From contig JBJFEZ010000056.1 in NCBI GenBank assembly GCA_051891195.1, positions 1-27,148 of the forward strand: 27,148 nt of DNA, in the 5' to 3' direction. Both the position numbers and the translations under genes were made by a program. Under the pieces are notes generated by a model. That model saw only the letters and a list, made by a program, of their open reading frames with translations, was not told the origin of the DNA and did no database searches. How positions within the stretch are numbered: position 1 is the stretch's first letter; each line of letters begins with the position of its first letter. This stretch comes from CAG-273 sp051891195 (lineage in GTDB: Bacteria; Bacillota; Clostridia; TANB77; CAG-508). Positions 1-8,334 of this stretch are shown in pieces.

Positions 1-88
1 ATTTTACCAATTATTATATATTTTTTCAATCATTTAGTAAAATTTTATTAATTTTGTTGCTAAATAATTACTTTGGTATTCTAGTTAT

Positions 89-267
89 TTCAAACTAAGT
101 ATATTGCATAAGTGCAGACCGCGTAAGCGACCAAACGGAACAGCTTTGCTGTGAAGTGCGAATTGGAGCAGTTTTCCTACTAGTATGTGCAGAAAATCGT
201 AGATTTTCTTGCACAATTGGAAACCTGCTTTCGCCAAGGTCAAACGTTGCAATATACTTAGTTTGAA
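89..267. mobile_element. MITE-like element A, 179 bp with 20-bp perfect terminal inverted repeats
   Basis: The ends at 89-108 (TTCAAACTAAGTATATTGCA) and 248-267 are perfect reverse complements. The interior is clearly more GC-rich than the flanks and holds nested hairpins: ACAGC/GCTGT around 141-153, a long stem around 187-214 (GTGCAGAAAATC with its complement), and GCGAA..GCAGTTTTCC pairing with GGAAACCTGC..TTCGC. A TA dinucleotide lies at or next to each end, which would fit a TA-targeting (IS630/mariner-like) mobiliser. It has no ORF of its own. A structured RNA gene is an alternative, but the AT-rich inverted ends favour a non-autonomous element. Confidence 0.6.
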
Positions 268-504
268 TAAAGTATCAAAATGAACTCATTATTTAGTAAC
301 TAATTTTTGTTTTTGGAAAAATTTAGATTTAACTTTTAAAAATTTTTTGATTAAAATTTTGTATCTCCTAAGTTGTTATGAATTAAAAATTCTAGAATTT
401 TATATTGACATTATTACATATGTTTCTTATTTTTTCAAGTGTTTAGATAGCATAATTTATCGCAAGTTTCGACAATTTTTGTATGCTTATCTTGTACTTT
501 TTAT
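268..504. other. Gene-free AT-rich spacer
   Basis: No credible ORF, RNA gene or long repeat was seen between element A and the hairpin downstream of smc. The sequence is mostly A/T runs. Confidence 0.5.
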
Positions 505-576
505 AAAATAAAAGATGATAGTATTTATTTTAAACACTATCATCTTTTATTTTTGTATACTAGTATCACATAATTT
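505..576. terminator. Hairpin terminator with conserved flank (repeat C, copy 1)
   Basis: The arms 505-522 and 536-553 form an 18-bp stem (core AAAGATGATAGT with ACTATCATCTTT) with a 13-nt loop and A/T tracts on both sides. It could stop transcription from either strand and lies downstream of smc, which ends at 659. The flank GTATACTAGTATCACAT is shared with the hairpin at 26717-26780, so this is a dispersed repeat as well as a terminator. Confidence 0.7.
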
Positions 577-658
577 CGTATATAGCTATAACTATCTGTA
601 ACATCCTATACATGATAAAGTGTATAAATAAGTGTATTAACAAATGCACATTGCTGTT

Positions 659-3600
659 TTACTTAAGTTTTATTGATAGTAACTTACTTACACCATTTTC
701 TTCCATAGTTACACCATACACAGAATCTCCTGCCTCCATTGTACCTTTTCTATGTGTAATTACTAAAAATTGCGTTTCTTTGCAGAATTTTTTTAGGTAT
801 TCTGCAAATCTATATACATTCACATCATCTAGTGCAGCTTCTATTTCGTCTAATATACAAAATGGTGCTGGATTTATTTTTAATATTGCAAATAATAGTG
901 CTATAGCTGTAAAAGCCTTTTCTCCACCTGATAACAACATCATATTTTGTAATTTTTTTCCTGGTGGTTGCACCCTAATGTCAATTCCACATTCTAATAT
1001 ATCTTCTTCATTTTCCAATATTAGCTCTGCTTTTCCGCCATTAAATAGTTCGGCAAACACTTCATTAAAGTTTTTATTAATAAGGTCAAACTTTTCTCTA
1101 AACTGAACTTTCATTGTTTCTGTCATATCACTAATTATTTTTCTTAGTTTTGCTACAGTATTTTCTAGGTCTAGTCTTTGTTCAGACATAAAGTCATATC
1201 TTTCTTTTGTTTTTTTGTACTCTTCTATAGAATCAATATTAATACTTCCTAAATCTCTTATTTTATTACGCAAACTATTTACTTGTTTTTGAGCTGCTGC
1301 TACATTATTTGGTTTAGTATATTGCTCTGTGTTATTTGGAGTTAACTCATATTCATTCCATAAACTATCTACTACTTGTGCTAAGTCTTGTTCTAATTTT
1401 GCTTTTTTAACATCTAATTTTATAATTTGCTCCTTTAAGCTTTCTAATGTGCTAAATTGACTTTCAATTTCAGATTCTGTATTTACTAATTTTTCATTTT
1501 TAGTAACTCTTTCTTGTTTTAATTCTTGAGCTTTAGTTCCACTGTTTGTTACTTCTTGCTTAATTTGTTCAATTTGTTCTTGATAACTTAAGATAGAATT
1601 TTCTAGATTTTTAGTTTCTTCTACAACTTCTAATATATTTTTGTTTTTGTTTTCTATACTTTGCTGATAATTTTTAATATCATTAGAAATTCTTTCTACC
1701 ATTTCATCAATAGAGCTTTCACTTTCATCAAATGATGTAACAGATATTTTTAAATTAGTAATGTCAAGGTTTAAGTTGTCTATATACTTTTGATTATCTT
1801 TATTGTTTATAGCAAACTCTTCAATAATTTTATTTAATTCTTCTATTTGATTAGTTAAGTTAGCTATATTTTGCTCTTTTTCTTCTTTTTGTTTTCTATT
1901 TTCATCTTTTTGGCTGTCAGCTTGAGTTACCTCTTCTTTTAGTTTTTCTAGTCTGTTTTGTAAACGAGTAATATTTTCTTCTATAGATATCATTTTTTGT
2001 TTTTCTGTTGCATACACAATATCTATTTCTTGTAACTCTTTTTCTAATTTAGCGGTTTCTTCAATACTATCTCCAATAGAAGCTGCATATTCTTGTTTTT
2101 CTTGATTTTTATCATTAATTTGTTTTTCTAATTTCTTTAGTTCTTTTTCAAGTTCTTCAATTTCTCTGCTTCTACCTAAAATATTAACAGTTTTTGACGC
2201 AATACTACCACCAGAAATAGCTCCACTAGGATTAATAATATCTCCCTGTAAAGTAACAATTCTAAATGAATATTTATCTTTTTTAGCTAAACTAATAGCT
2301 GTATCCATATCTTGTACTACTACAGTTCTACCCAGTAAATTTAGTATTATTTGCTCATATTTTTTATTACATTGTACTAAGTCTGATGCTATTCCAACTA
2401 CTCCATCCATTTTACTTAGTTTTTCTAGTTTTCTTCCTTGAATAGATGAAACTGGTAAAAACGAAGCCCTTCCAAGACTATTTTTTCTTAAGTATTCAAT
2501 CATTTTTTTAGCTTCTTGCTCTGTATCTGTTACAATGTTTTGCAAAGCTTGGCCTAAACTCATTTCAATAGCTAATTCATATTCTTTTTCTACAGAAATT
2601 AAGTTAGCTAAAATTCCGTGAACCCCTTGTTTTAGATTTTCATTATTTTCACAAGCTACTAATAATGATTTTACAGTTTTGTTATATCCTTCTTTTTCTT
2701 TTTCAGTTTCTACTAAAAATTGATGTCTTGCCTGCTTCATTCTTTGGTTATATTCAAGCTTAGAAATTTCATCCTCATATTGCTTTAATTTAGTCATATT
2801 TTCTTCTTTTGCTTGTATACTTTTTTGTAATTTATTATCTGCAACATTTCTCTTTGATTCAATTTCATAAAATCCTTTAGATAAGTCATTTTTGGTCATT
2901 CTTATAGAATCTAGTTCTGAAACAACTGAATCAATTTCATTTTTTAGTTGTTTTTTACGCTTTTCTAAATTTTCAAAATTAGCATCTAAAGTATTTATCT
3001 CTCCAGCTAGTTCATACTTTTTGTCAGTATTTTGCTCTACAATTTGCTTTTTTTCTTCTATTTCTATTTCTTTAGTAGATAGTTTTTGTGTTAATTGCGC
3101 AAGTTCTTCCTCTTTTTGTTTAAGTTCTGCTTCAAATTTTTCTTTATTAGAAGTTAAGTTTGTCTTTTTTTCTAGTTTTTGTTTTTGTTCTTCTTTTAAT
3201 TCTTCTATTCTTGTTTTAACTTCTTCTATTTCATTTTCTAGTCTTTGCTTATTACTACCATTATTTTGAATTCTTTCATTAGCAATTCCTATTTCTGAAT
3301 TTATTTTTTCTATTTTATTTGTACTTTCAAAGCCAATATTTTGAATTTCTTCAATTTGAGCAGTAATAGAATCTATGGTTTGTCTTAGTTCTTCTTTACG
3401 AGCTTGTAATGTTTCCATTTTAGTATCTTCTGCTTCTTTTTGAGACGCAATAATTTCTTCATCTTTTAAAAGCTGTTCTAACTTTTCTTTATATGTATTA
3501 ATGTTATATACAAAAAGTCCAACTTCAATATTTTTTAGTTCTTCCCTTAAATCTAAAAATTGTTTTGCTTTATCTGATTGTATTTTTAATGGTTCTATAT

Positions 3601-4201
3601 TAGCTTCAATTTCTGACAATATGTCATTAATACGAAGCAAGTTAAGTTTTGTTTGCTCTAATTTTTTCTCTGATTCTTGTTTTCTTGTTCTGTATTTTAC
3701 AATTCCTGCTGCTTCTTCAAAAATATGTCTTCTATCTTCAGATTTATTACTTAGAATTTCATCAATTTTTCCTTGTCCTATAATGCTATAACCATCTTTA
3801 CCTATACCTGTATCCATAAATAACTCTAAAATATCCTTTAAACGGCAAGGAGTTTTATTTATATAATACCCTGTTTCACCACTACGGTATATTTTTCTTG
3901 TTACGGTTACTTCTGAATATTCTATAGGAAGCTTATTGTCTGTATTATCAATTACAATAGAAACTTCAGCAAAGCCTAAAGACTTTCTTGCTTGTGTTCC
4001 AGCAAAAATAATGTCCTCTGACTTATTTCCTCTTAATGATTTCATACTTTGCTCGCCTAATACCCAACGTATAGCATCTGATATATTACTTTTTCCTGAA
4101 CCATTTGGTCCAATGGTTGTTGTAATTCCTGGTTTTAACTCTAATACGGTTTTATCTGCAAATGATTTAAATCCTTGTAACTCTAATCTTTTTAAGTACA
4201 T
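659..4201 (-). CDS. smc: Chromosome segregation protein SMC
   Basis: This 1180-aa protein has the full bacterial SMC layout. There is an N-terminal Walker A (GPNGSGKS, residues 31-38), a long coiled coil, a globular hinge at about 525-660, a second coiled coil, and a C-terminal ABC signature LLSGG (about 1089) with Walker B ending in LDE (about 1117). SMC dimers work with ScpA and ScpB to load at the origin and organise and separate sister chromosomes. The length matches the family. The start is preceded by AGGTG at normal spacing. In many Firmicutes smc lies with rnc and ftsY; here neither is adjacent, and the downstream side holds only repeats. An extended -10 promoter lies just upstream. 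Confidence 0.97.
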   Translation of the reverse strand: MYLKRLELQGFKSFADKTVLELKPGITTTIGPNGSGKSNISDAIRWVLGEQSMKSLRGNKSEDIIFAGTQARKSLGFAEVSIVIDNTDNKLPIEYSEVTVTRKIYRSGETGYYINKTPCRLKDILELFMDTGIGKDGYSIIGQGKIDEILSNKSEDRRHIFEEAAGIVKYRTRKQESEKKLEQTKLNLLRINDILSEIEANIEPLKIQSDKAKQFLDLREELKNIEVGLFVYNINTYKEKLEQLLKDEEIIASQKEAEDTKMETLQARKEELRQTIDSITAQIEEIQNIGFESTNKIEKINSEIGIANERIQNNGSNKQRLENEIEEVKTRIEELKEEQKQKLEKKTNLTSNKEKFEAELKQKEEELAQLTQKLSTKEIEIEEKKQIVEQNTDKKYELAGEINTLDANFENLEKRKKQLKNEIDSVVSELDSIRMTKNDLSKGFYEIESKRNVADNKLQKSIQAKEENMTKLKQYEDEISKLEYNQRMKQARHQFLVETEKEKEGYNKTVKSLLVACENNENLKQGVHGILANLISVEKEYELAIEMSLGQALQNIVTDTEQEAKKMIEYLRKNSLGRASFLPVSSIQGRKLEKLSKMDGVVGIASDLVQCNKKYEQIILNLLGRTVVVQDMDTAISLAKKDKYSFRIVTLQGDIINPSGAISGGSIASKTVNILGRSREIEELEKELKKLEKQINDKNQEKQEYAASIGDSIEETAKLEKELQEIDIVYATEKQKMISIEENITRLQNRLEKLKEEVTQADSQKDENRKQKEEKEQNIANLTNQIEELNKIIEEFAINNKDNQKYIDNLNLDITNLKISVTSFDESESSIDEMVERISNDIKNYQQSIENKNKNILEVVEETKNLENSILSYQEQIEQIKQEVTNSGTKAQELKQERVTKNEKLVNTESEIESQFSTLESLKEQIIKLDVKKAKLEQDLAQVVDSLWNEYELTPNNTEQYTKPNNVAAAQKQVNSLRNKIRDLGSINIDSIEEYKKTKERYDFMSEQRLDLENTVAKLRKIISDMTETMKVQFREKFDLINKNFNEVFAELFNGGKAELILENEEDILECGIDIRVQPPGKKLQNMMLLSGGEKAFTAIALLFAILKINPAPFCILDEIEAALDDVNVYRFAEYLKKFCKETQFLVITHRKGTMEAGDSVYGVTMEENGVSKLLSIKLK

Positions 4202-4251
4202 TTATTATTTCACCTATTTCTTGTTTTTTATATGCTTAACACACATTTGTG

Positions 4252-4260
4252 ATTATATCA
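4252..4260 (-). promoter_or_regulatory. Extended -10 promoter of smc
   Basis: On the minus strand TGATATAAT forms an extended -10 (TG, one base, TATAAT) about 50 nt before the smc ATG. The -35 region (TTTTAA-like) is poor, as is usual for extended -10 promoters. Confidence 0.5.
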
Positions 4261-4303
4261 TAAGCTTGTTTGTTTTAAAATAGTTTGTTAAAAATTTGCA
4301 TTA

Positions 4304-4334
4304 ATAAATGCTCTAGAAATTCTAGAGCATTTAT
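4304..4334 (-). terminator. Probable terminator of the 429-aa gene
   Basis: A perfect 14-bp stem (4304-4317 with 4321-4334, core ATGCTCTAGA) with a 3-nt loop lies 12 nt past the stop of the gene ending at 4347. There is no immediate U tract; a T run (ATTTTT) comes about 8 nt later. It may act as a weak terminator or an mRNA 3'-end stabiliser. Confidence 0.5.
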
Positions 4335-4346
4335 GGGTTTACCAAA

Positions 4347-5636
4347 TTACAAACTACGTTTTTCTGCACTTGTGAGAATAATATTCTGAAAATATTTAAG
4401 AAAATCAACAGGGTCAATTTTTTCATTTATTCCATTTATCTTCATATATCTATCAATGAAGTTGGAAAAAATTGTTACATACTCTGTTTGATTAAAACTT
4501 TTTAGTTTTCTAGACATAAAAATATTTTCAAAGGTTATATCTCTCAGCTTCAAAGCTATTTCACAAATAGTTAAAACTGCATATTGATCTTTGCTATTCA
4601 AGTAAGACCATTCCATATGTTCTAGAATTTTACTTACTCTAGAATTTATAGGAATTCTCTTGTCAAGAGTTATTAGTCTTCTTTCAAGCTTAGAACCTTT
4701 AAGTATTTCGGCCACATCTTTACTTACAGTATTCTCTTCTTGGGCAATGCTTACTTTAGAGTTTTCCTCAGGTTTCTTATCAGTTTCTGGTTTTTCTTGG
4801 CAAGCATTAATTGTTTCAGATTCTTCTATATCTTTTGCGTTTTCAGTGTTGCTCTCAGTCAAAGTGCTAAATTTGCTTTTATACTCCTCAAGAATCTTTA
4901 TAAGCTCTATGACTCTAAGATTAGTATATTTGCTAATTTGCCTTTTTAGTCTTTGTATGTCATACTTACACATCTCCACGCCTATTTTAGATAGTTCTGC
5001 CTCAATAGTAGCCCATTTTATCTTATCTACATTTCCCGTAACCCGAAGCACATTTATCAAGAATAGACTTCTGCTTTTATCAAGCTCAAACCAGCTCATT
5101 ACTTTCTTTAAGAACAAGCTATAAGACTTACTATCTTTAGCAAGTTCATCCAGTTTTTGTACAAGGGGTTCTCTTTCCTGACTTGTGCTTGCTACTGACT
5201 TTTCTTCTTTTTTAGAAGACTTGCCTTTAAGATTTTTTGACTTTTTAGAAACTTCGCTGTTTGAATTCTCTGCTATTTTGTGAATCTGTTCAGTAGACTC
5301 AGGTAATACTACTTCCCCAATGTTGTGTTCTTCCTCTTTCTGATTTGTTTCTGCTTCAATAACCTGTTTTGCTGTTTCCGGCACTACTTCCACTTCAGTA
5401 TTAGATACTGCGTTTGAAGTTTTGCCATAACAAAGAAAAACAATTTCGCAATAACCTATGGCTTTACTTACGTCTTCAATAGTTTCAGTAGAAAGTCCAT
5501 CAAGTTCGATCTCTATTATTGCTTCTTCTCCACAGATAAGAATGCTGTTTTCCGGATTAAAATCCTTAAAAAATGCCTGTATTAGATACTCTGCATTTTT
5601 CTCACTTCTAATCCGAAGATTTGCTAGTAATTTCAT
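4347..5636 (-). CDS. Unknown 429-aa protein, three-part layout
   Basis: The family is not recognised. The start is taken at 5636 because AAGGAGGTT lies 7 nt upstream; the longer frame back to 5738 would begin inside the leader and has no such site. Residues 1-72 look like a small alpha/beta domain (MKLLANLRIRSEKNAEY..., ending near FLCYGK). A charged, low-complexity linker rich in E, K and S follows to about residue 155. A helical domain covers about 155-265, a second acidic linker about 265-320, and a helical C-terminal domain about 325-429. There is no signal peptide or membrane segment, so it is probably cytoplasmic. Base composition is less AT-rich than the neighbouring housekeeping genes. 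It has its own promoter and stands alone, and its promoter closely matches that of the unknown gene at 17646-18332. Confidence 0.8.
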   Translation of the reverse strand: MKLLANLRIRSEKNAEYLIQAFFKDFNPENSILICGEEAIIEIELDGLSTETIEDVSKAIGYCEIVFLCYGKTSNAVSNTEVEVVPETAKQVIEAETNQKEEEHNIGEVVLPESTEQIHKIAENSNSEVSKKSKNLKGKSSKKEEKSVASTSQEREPLVQKLDELAKDSKSYSLFLKKVMSWFELDKSRSLFLINVLRVTGNVDKIKWATIEAELSKIGVEMCKYDIQRLKRQISKYTNLRVIELIKILEEYKSKFSTLTESNTENAKDIEESETINACQEKPETDKKPEENSKVSIAQEENTVSKDVAEILKGSKLERRLITLDKRIPINSRVSKILEHMEWSYLNSKDQYAVLTICEIALKLRDITFENIFMSRKLKSFNQTEYVTIFSNFIDRYMKINGINEKIDPVDFLKYFQNIILTSAEKRSL

Positions 5637-5696
5637 CGTGCAACCTCCTTGTTGTATTAATTTTACTTTATTGTAACTGGTATTTCCCTTTAAGCA

Positions 5697-5714
5697 TTTA
5701 GTAAAACTACTAAA
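5697..5714 (-). promoter_or_regulatory. Hairpin in the 5' leader of the 429-aa gene
   Basis: TTTAGTA and TACTAAA form a perfect 7-bp stem with a 4-nt loop in a leader of about 105 nt. No known riboswitch fold was recognised. Confidence 0.35.
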
Positions 5715-5747
5715 TATACTGCCTTGGAAATATTCCAATATGTGGGT

Positions 5748-5776
5748 ATTATATCACAAATTTACATAAATATCAA
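5748..5776 (-). promoter_or_regulatory. Promoter of the 429-aa gene (conserved spacer, copy 1)
   Basis: On the minus strand TTGATA (5771-5776) is separated by exactly 17 bp from TATAAT (5748-5753), a near-consensus sigma-A promoter. The spacer TTTATGTAAATTTGTGA differs at only two positions from the spacer of the promoter at 18459-18487. The inner TTTATGTAAA is a near palindrome and could be an operator. Confidence 0.75.
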
Positions 5777-5783
5777 CAGTGCA

Positions 5784-7172
5784 TTAATTAAAAGATGCTA
5801 ATATTAAAAAAGCTCTAATTCTAGCATTAGTAATATAATACTTTTTTAGAGCGTGGTTTCGTGAGGACCAACAAGTTAGAAACCGCTGAAGGATTTGCTT
5901 ACATTTATTTATAACTTCATTTACATCTATATTCTTTATATGCCTATTCTCCATTAAAATATTACCTTTTACTATAGTTGTATCTACATTCTTTCCACTA
6001 GTGTTATATACTAAGTTTGCTATTTTGTTCAAATTAGGTAACATTGTAATGTTTTCCAAACTCTCTTCTACATTTACTAAAATTAAATCTGCATCCTTTC
6101 CTTCTTCTATGCTACCTATTTTACTTTCTAAGCCTAATAATTTAGCTCCATTTATTGTTGCCATATATATAGCATCTTTTGCTGTAATTCTTGGCTCATT
6201 TTCATGAATTCCACCTTGAATTAAACACGCTACTCTCATAGCTTCAAACATATCTAAATTACTTCCTGAACCTTGACCATCTGTACCTAAGGCAACATTT
6301 ATATTGTTTTGCAAATATTTTGTAGTATCTGCTATTTTGCACCCTAGTCTTAAATTTGATATTGGGTTATGTGCTATTCCACAATCCATTGTTTTTAGCA
6401 CTTTTATATCATCATCACTTAGTTTTACACAATGTGCTAATATTAAATGAATGTCACTAAAATATTCTTGCAATACCTCTATTGCAGATTTTCCATGCTT
6501 ATTTTTTATATCTTCTATTTCATCAATACTTTCTAAAAAGTGTGTATGTATTGGTAAGTTATATTCTTTTGCTAAATCTGCACAAACTTTTAAGGCTTTG
6601 TCTGTACACGTATAAAGTGAATGAGGAGCTACTGAATATGTAATTAGGTCATTATTTGCATCTCTAGATTCATAAAAATCTTTAAACTCTTTTACTTTTT
6701 CTTGCAAATCTGAACCAATATCAACTATTGGTCTTGTAATGACTGCTCTTATTTTACAGTCATAAGCAGCTTGTCTAATTTGCTCTGGCATAAAGTACTG
6801 GTCATTTATACAAGTAGTACCAGTACTAATCATTTCTATATATGAGAGCATACTTGCCCAATAAATGTCATCTCTTGTTAATTTGTCTTCTATTGGCCAT
6901 ATTTTTTCTTGTAACCATTCATACAACTTGCAACCTTCAGTAGTTTCTCTAAATATACTCATAGGAATATGTGCATGTGTATTTATTAATCCTGGCATAA
7001 TAATATGGTTTTTAGCATCTATTACATAAGTATTTTGTAATTCTACATCTTTAATTTGTTCTGATATTTTATTAATTTTTCCATTTTTTATTAGCACTTC
7101 TTTTTTTTCTATTGTTACATCATTATTCTTAAAAATAAGTGCCTCTCCATTTTTTATTAAAATATCTTGCAT
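5784..7172 (-). CDS. MtaD-like amidohydrolase (adenosine-derivative deaminase) with a repeat-derived C-terminus
   Basis: The protein is a metal-dependent hydrolase of the MtaD/SsnA group. Metal-site motifs are HAH (residues 66-68), HTHFLES (His after the barrel midpoint), AHCVKLSDDD and GTDGQGSGSN (Asp). Family members deaminate 5'-methylthioadenosine, S-adenosylhomocysteine or related nucleosides and feed purine and methionine salvage; the exact substrate cannot be read from the sequence. It lies 26 bp after murG in the same direction, probably co-transcribed. Residues from about 426 to 450 are encoded by a 74-bp half copy of the MITE-like element found at 22092, and the last dozen by unique sequence after it. 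The catalytic core is intact, so the enzyme may still work with this altered tail. Confidence 0.88.
   Translation of the reverse strand: MQDILIKNGEALIFKNNDVTIEKKEVLIKNGKINKISEQIKDVELQNTYVIDAKNHIIMPGLINTHAHIPMSIFRETTEGCKLYEWLQEKIWPIEDKLTRDDIYWASMLSYIEMISTGTTCINDQYFMPEQIRQAAYDCKIRAVITRPIVDIGSDLQEKVKEFKDFYESRDANNDLITYSVAPHSLYTCTDKALKVCADLAKEYNLPIHTHFLESIDEIEDIKNKHGKSAIEVLQEYFSDIHLILAHCVKLSDDDIKVLKTMDCGIAHNPISNLRLGCKIADTTKYLQNNINVALGTDGQGSGSNLDMFEAMRVACLIQGGIHENEPRITAKDAIYMATINGAKLLGLESKIGSIEEGKDADLILVNVEESLENITMLPNLNKIANLVYNTSGKNVDTTIVKGNILMENRHIKNIDVNEVINKCKQILQRFLTCWSSRNHALKKYYITNARIRAFLILASFN
5805..5852 (-). terminator. Possible terminator at the deaminase gene 3' end, formed with repeat sequence
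   Basis: On the minus strand GCTCTAA (in the element half) can pair with TTAGAGC (5806-5812 region), followed directly by TTTTTTAATA. The stem is 7 bp with a long, partly self-pairing loop. It overlaps the last codons of the gene. The call is tentative. Confidence 0.35.
5822..5895. repeat. Half copy of MITE-like element B
   Basis: These 74 bases match 22092-22165 with three differences (in the GTGAGGACCAACAAGT stretch). Only one terminal inverted repeat is present. The matching stops at GGATT, where coding sequence of the deaminase gene continues. Confidence 0.85.
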
Positions 7173-7198
7173 TTAATTTAAGTCCCTTTCTTTTAGTT

Positions 7199-8314
7199 TT
7201 AAATTACTTCTTTTATTTCTTTATATATTTTTTCTTCAACATTATTAATAGCTACACTATTTGCTTTCTCTCCCATTTTTTTTAATTTTTCCTTATCTTT
7301 TACTAGGTTGTTTATTGTGCTATTTAATAAATCTGAAGTTAAATTTTTATCTAAAATAATTTTTGCAGCATCTACTTTTTCTAGCACCTTTGCATTATAT
7401 TCTTGATGATTTTCAGTTGCAAATGGAAATGGAATAAATATAGCTGGCTTTCCTACATTTGCAATTTCTGTTATAGTCATAGCTCCGCTTCTAGAAACCA
7501 CTAAATCTACAATATTCATTATTTCTTCCATATTATATATATATGGAACAATACTTACATTTTGAATATTATTAATATCTAATGAATAATTATTTTTTAA
7601 TGTAGTTTTTATATCTTCATATTGTGCAGGTCCTGCTGCCCATAATATTTGATAATTTTCATTTTTCTTATTTGTTATTATTTCTATTAAACTGTTATTT
7701 ATACTTTTTGCCCCTTGGCTTCCACCAAAAAATAAAGCAATAGGCTTATTATTATTCAAGTTATTTTCTTTTAATAATTGTTGTTTTCTTTCATTTTGTA
7801 TTTCTACTTTTTTTACTTTAGTAGGAGTTCCTGTAACTACTACTTTTTTTGCTTTTGGTAACCTTGGTATTGCATCTTCAAATCCTACCAACACCTTTTT
7901 GGCTTTTTTAGAAAGTAGTTTTACTGCCACACCTGGAAAAGCATTACTTTCGTGAAGTACTACTGGTATTTTATAGCTTTTAGCAGCTAAAGCAACAGGT
8001 ATGCAAATATATCCACCTGTTCCAACAACTACATCTGGTTTAAATTTATTTATAATTTTTTTTGCTTCTTTTATAGATTTAAAAGTCTTGTATAGTCTTT
8101 TTATATTATCTAGAGATATAGTTCTTTCAAATCCATATGCGTTTATTTGTTTTAACTCATACCCTGCTCTTGGTACTAAGTCGTTTTCTAATCCACGGTC
8201 TGTTCCAACAAATATAATTTCAGAGTTTGGCTCTTTTTTCTTTATTTCATTTGCTATTGCTATTCCTGGGTTAATATGTCCTCCAGTTCCTGCCGCTGCA
8301 ATTATTACCTTCAT
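7199..8314 (-). CDS. murG: UDP-GlcNAc:lipid I N-acetylglucosaminyltransferase MurG
   Basis: This 371-aa GT-B glycosyltransferase transfers GlcNAc from UDP-GlcNAc to lipid I on the inner membrane face, making lipid II. Motifs are the N-terminal AAGTGGHINPG loop (residues 7-17), FFGGSQGAKSIN at the start of the second domain, and the donor-binding SRSGAMTITE with PFPFATENHQEYNA. Length is typical. AGGAGG precedes the ATG closely. It follows the ftsW-type gene by 20 bp, as in the classical division and cell wall cluster. Confidence 0.96.
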   Translation of the reverse strand: MKVIIAAAGTGGHINPGIAIANEIKKKEPNSEIIFVGTDRGLENDLVPRAGYELKQINAYGFERTISLDNIKRLYKTFKSIKEAKKIINKFKPDVVVGTGGYICIPVALAAKSYKIPVVLHESNAFPGVAVKLLSKKAKKVLVGFEDAIPRLPKAKKVVVTGTPTKVKKVEIQNERKQQLLKENNLNNNKPIALFFGGSQGAKSINNSLIEIITNKKNENYQILWAAGPAQYEDIKTTLKNNYSLDINNIQNVSIVPYIYNMEEIMNIVDLVVSRSGAMTITEIANVGKPAIFIPFPFATENHQEYNAKVLEKVDAAKIILDKNLTSDLLNSTINNLVKDKEKLKKMGEKANSVAINNVEEKIYKEIKEVI

Positions 8315-8334
8315 TCTTTACCTCCTAAACTTTA

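Noticed and set aside
1..660. CRISPR array or tRNA cluster at the left end
   Set aside because: No regularly spaced repeats and no cloverleaf were found; the repeats there are a single inverted pair and a hairpin.
612..1106. Plus-strand open frame opposite smc
   Set aside because: It is the antisense shadow of the smc coding region, has no ribosome binding site and low-complexity Ser/Phe composition. The other plus-strand frames inside smc are the same kind of shadow.
5637..5747. Riboswitch or T-box in the leader of the 429-aa gene
   Set aside because: Only one 7-bp hairpin was found and no conserved riboswitch core.
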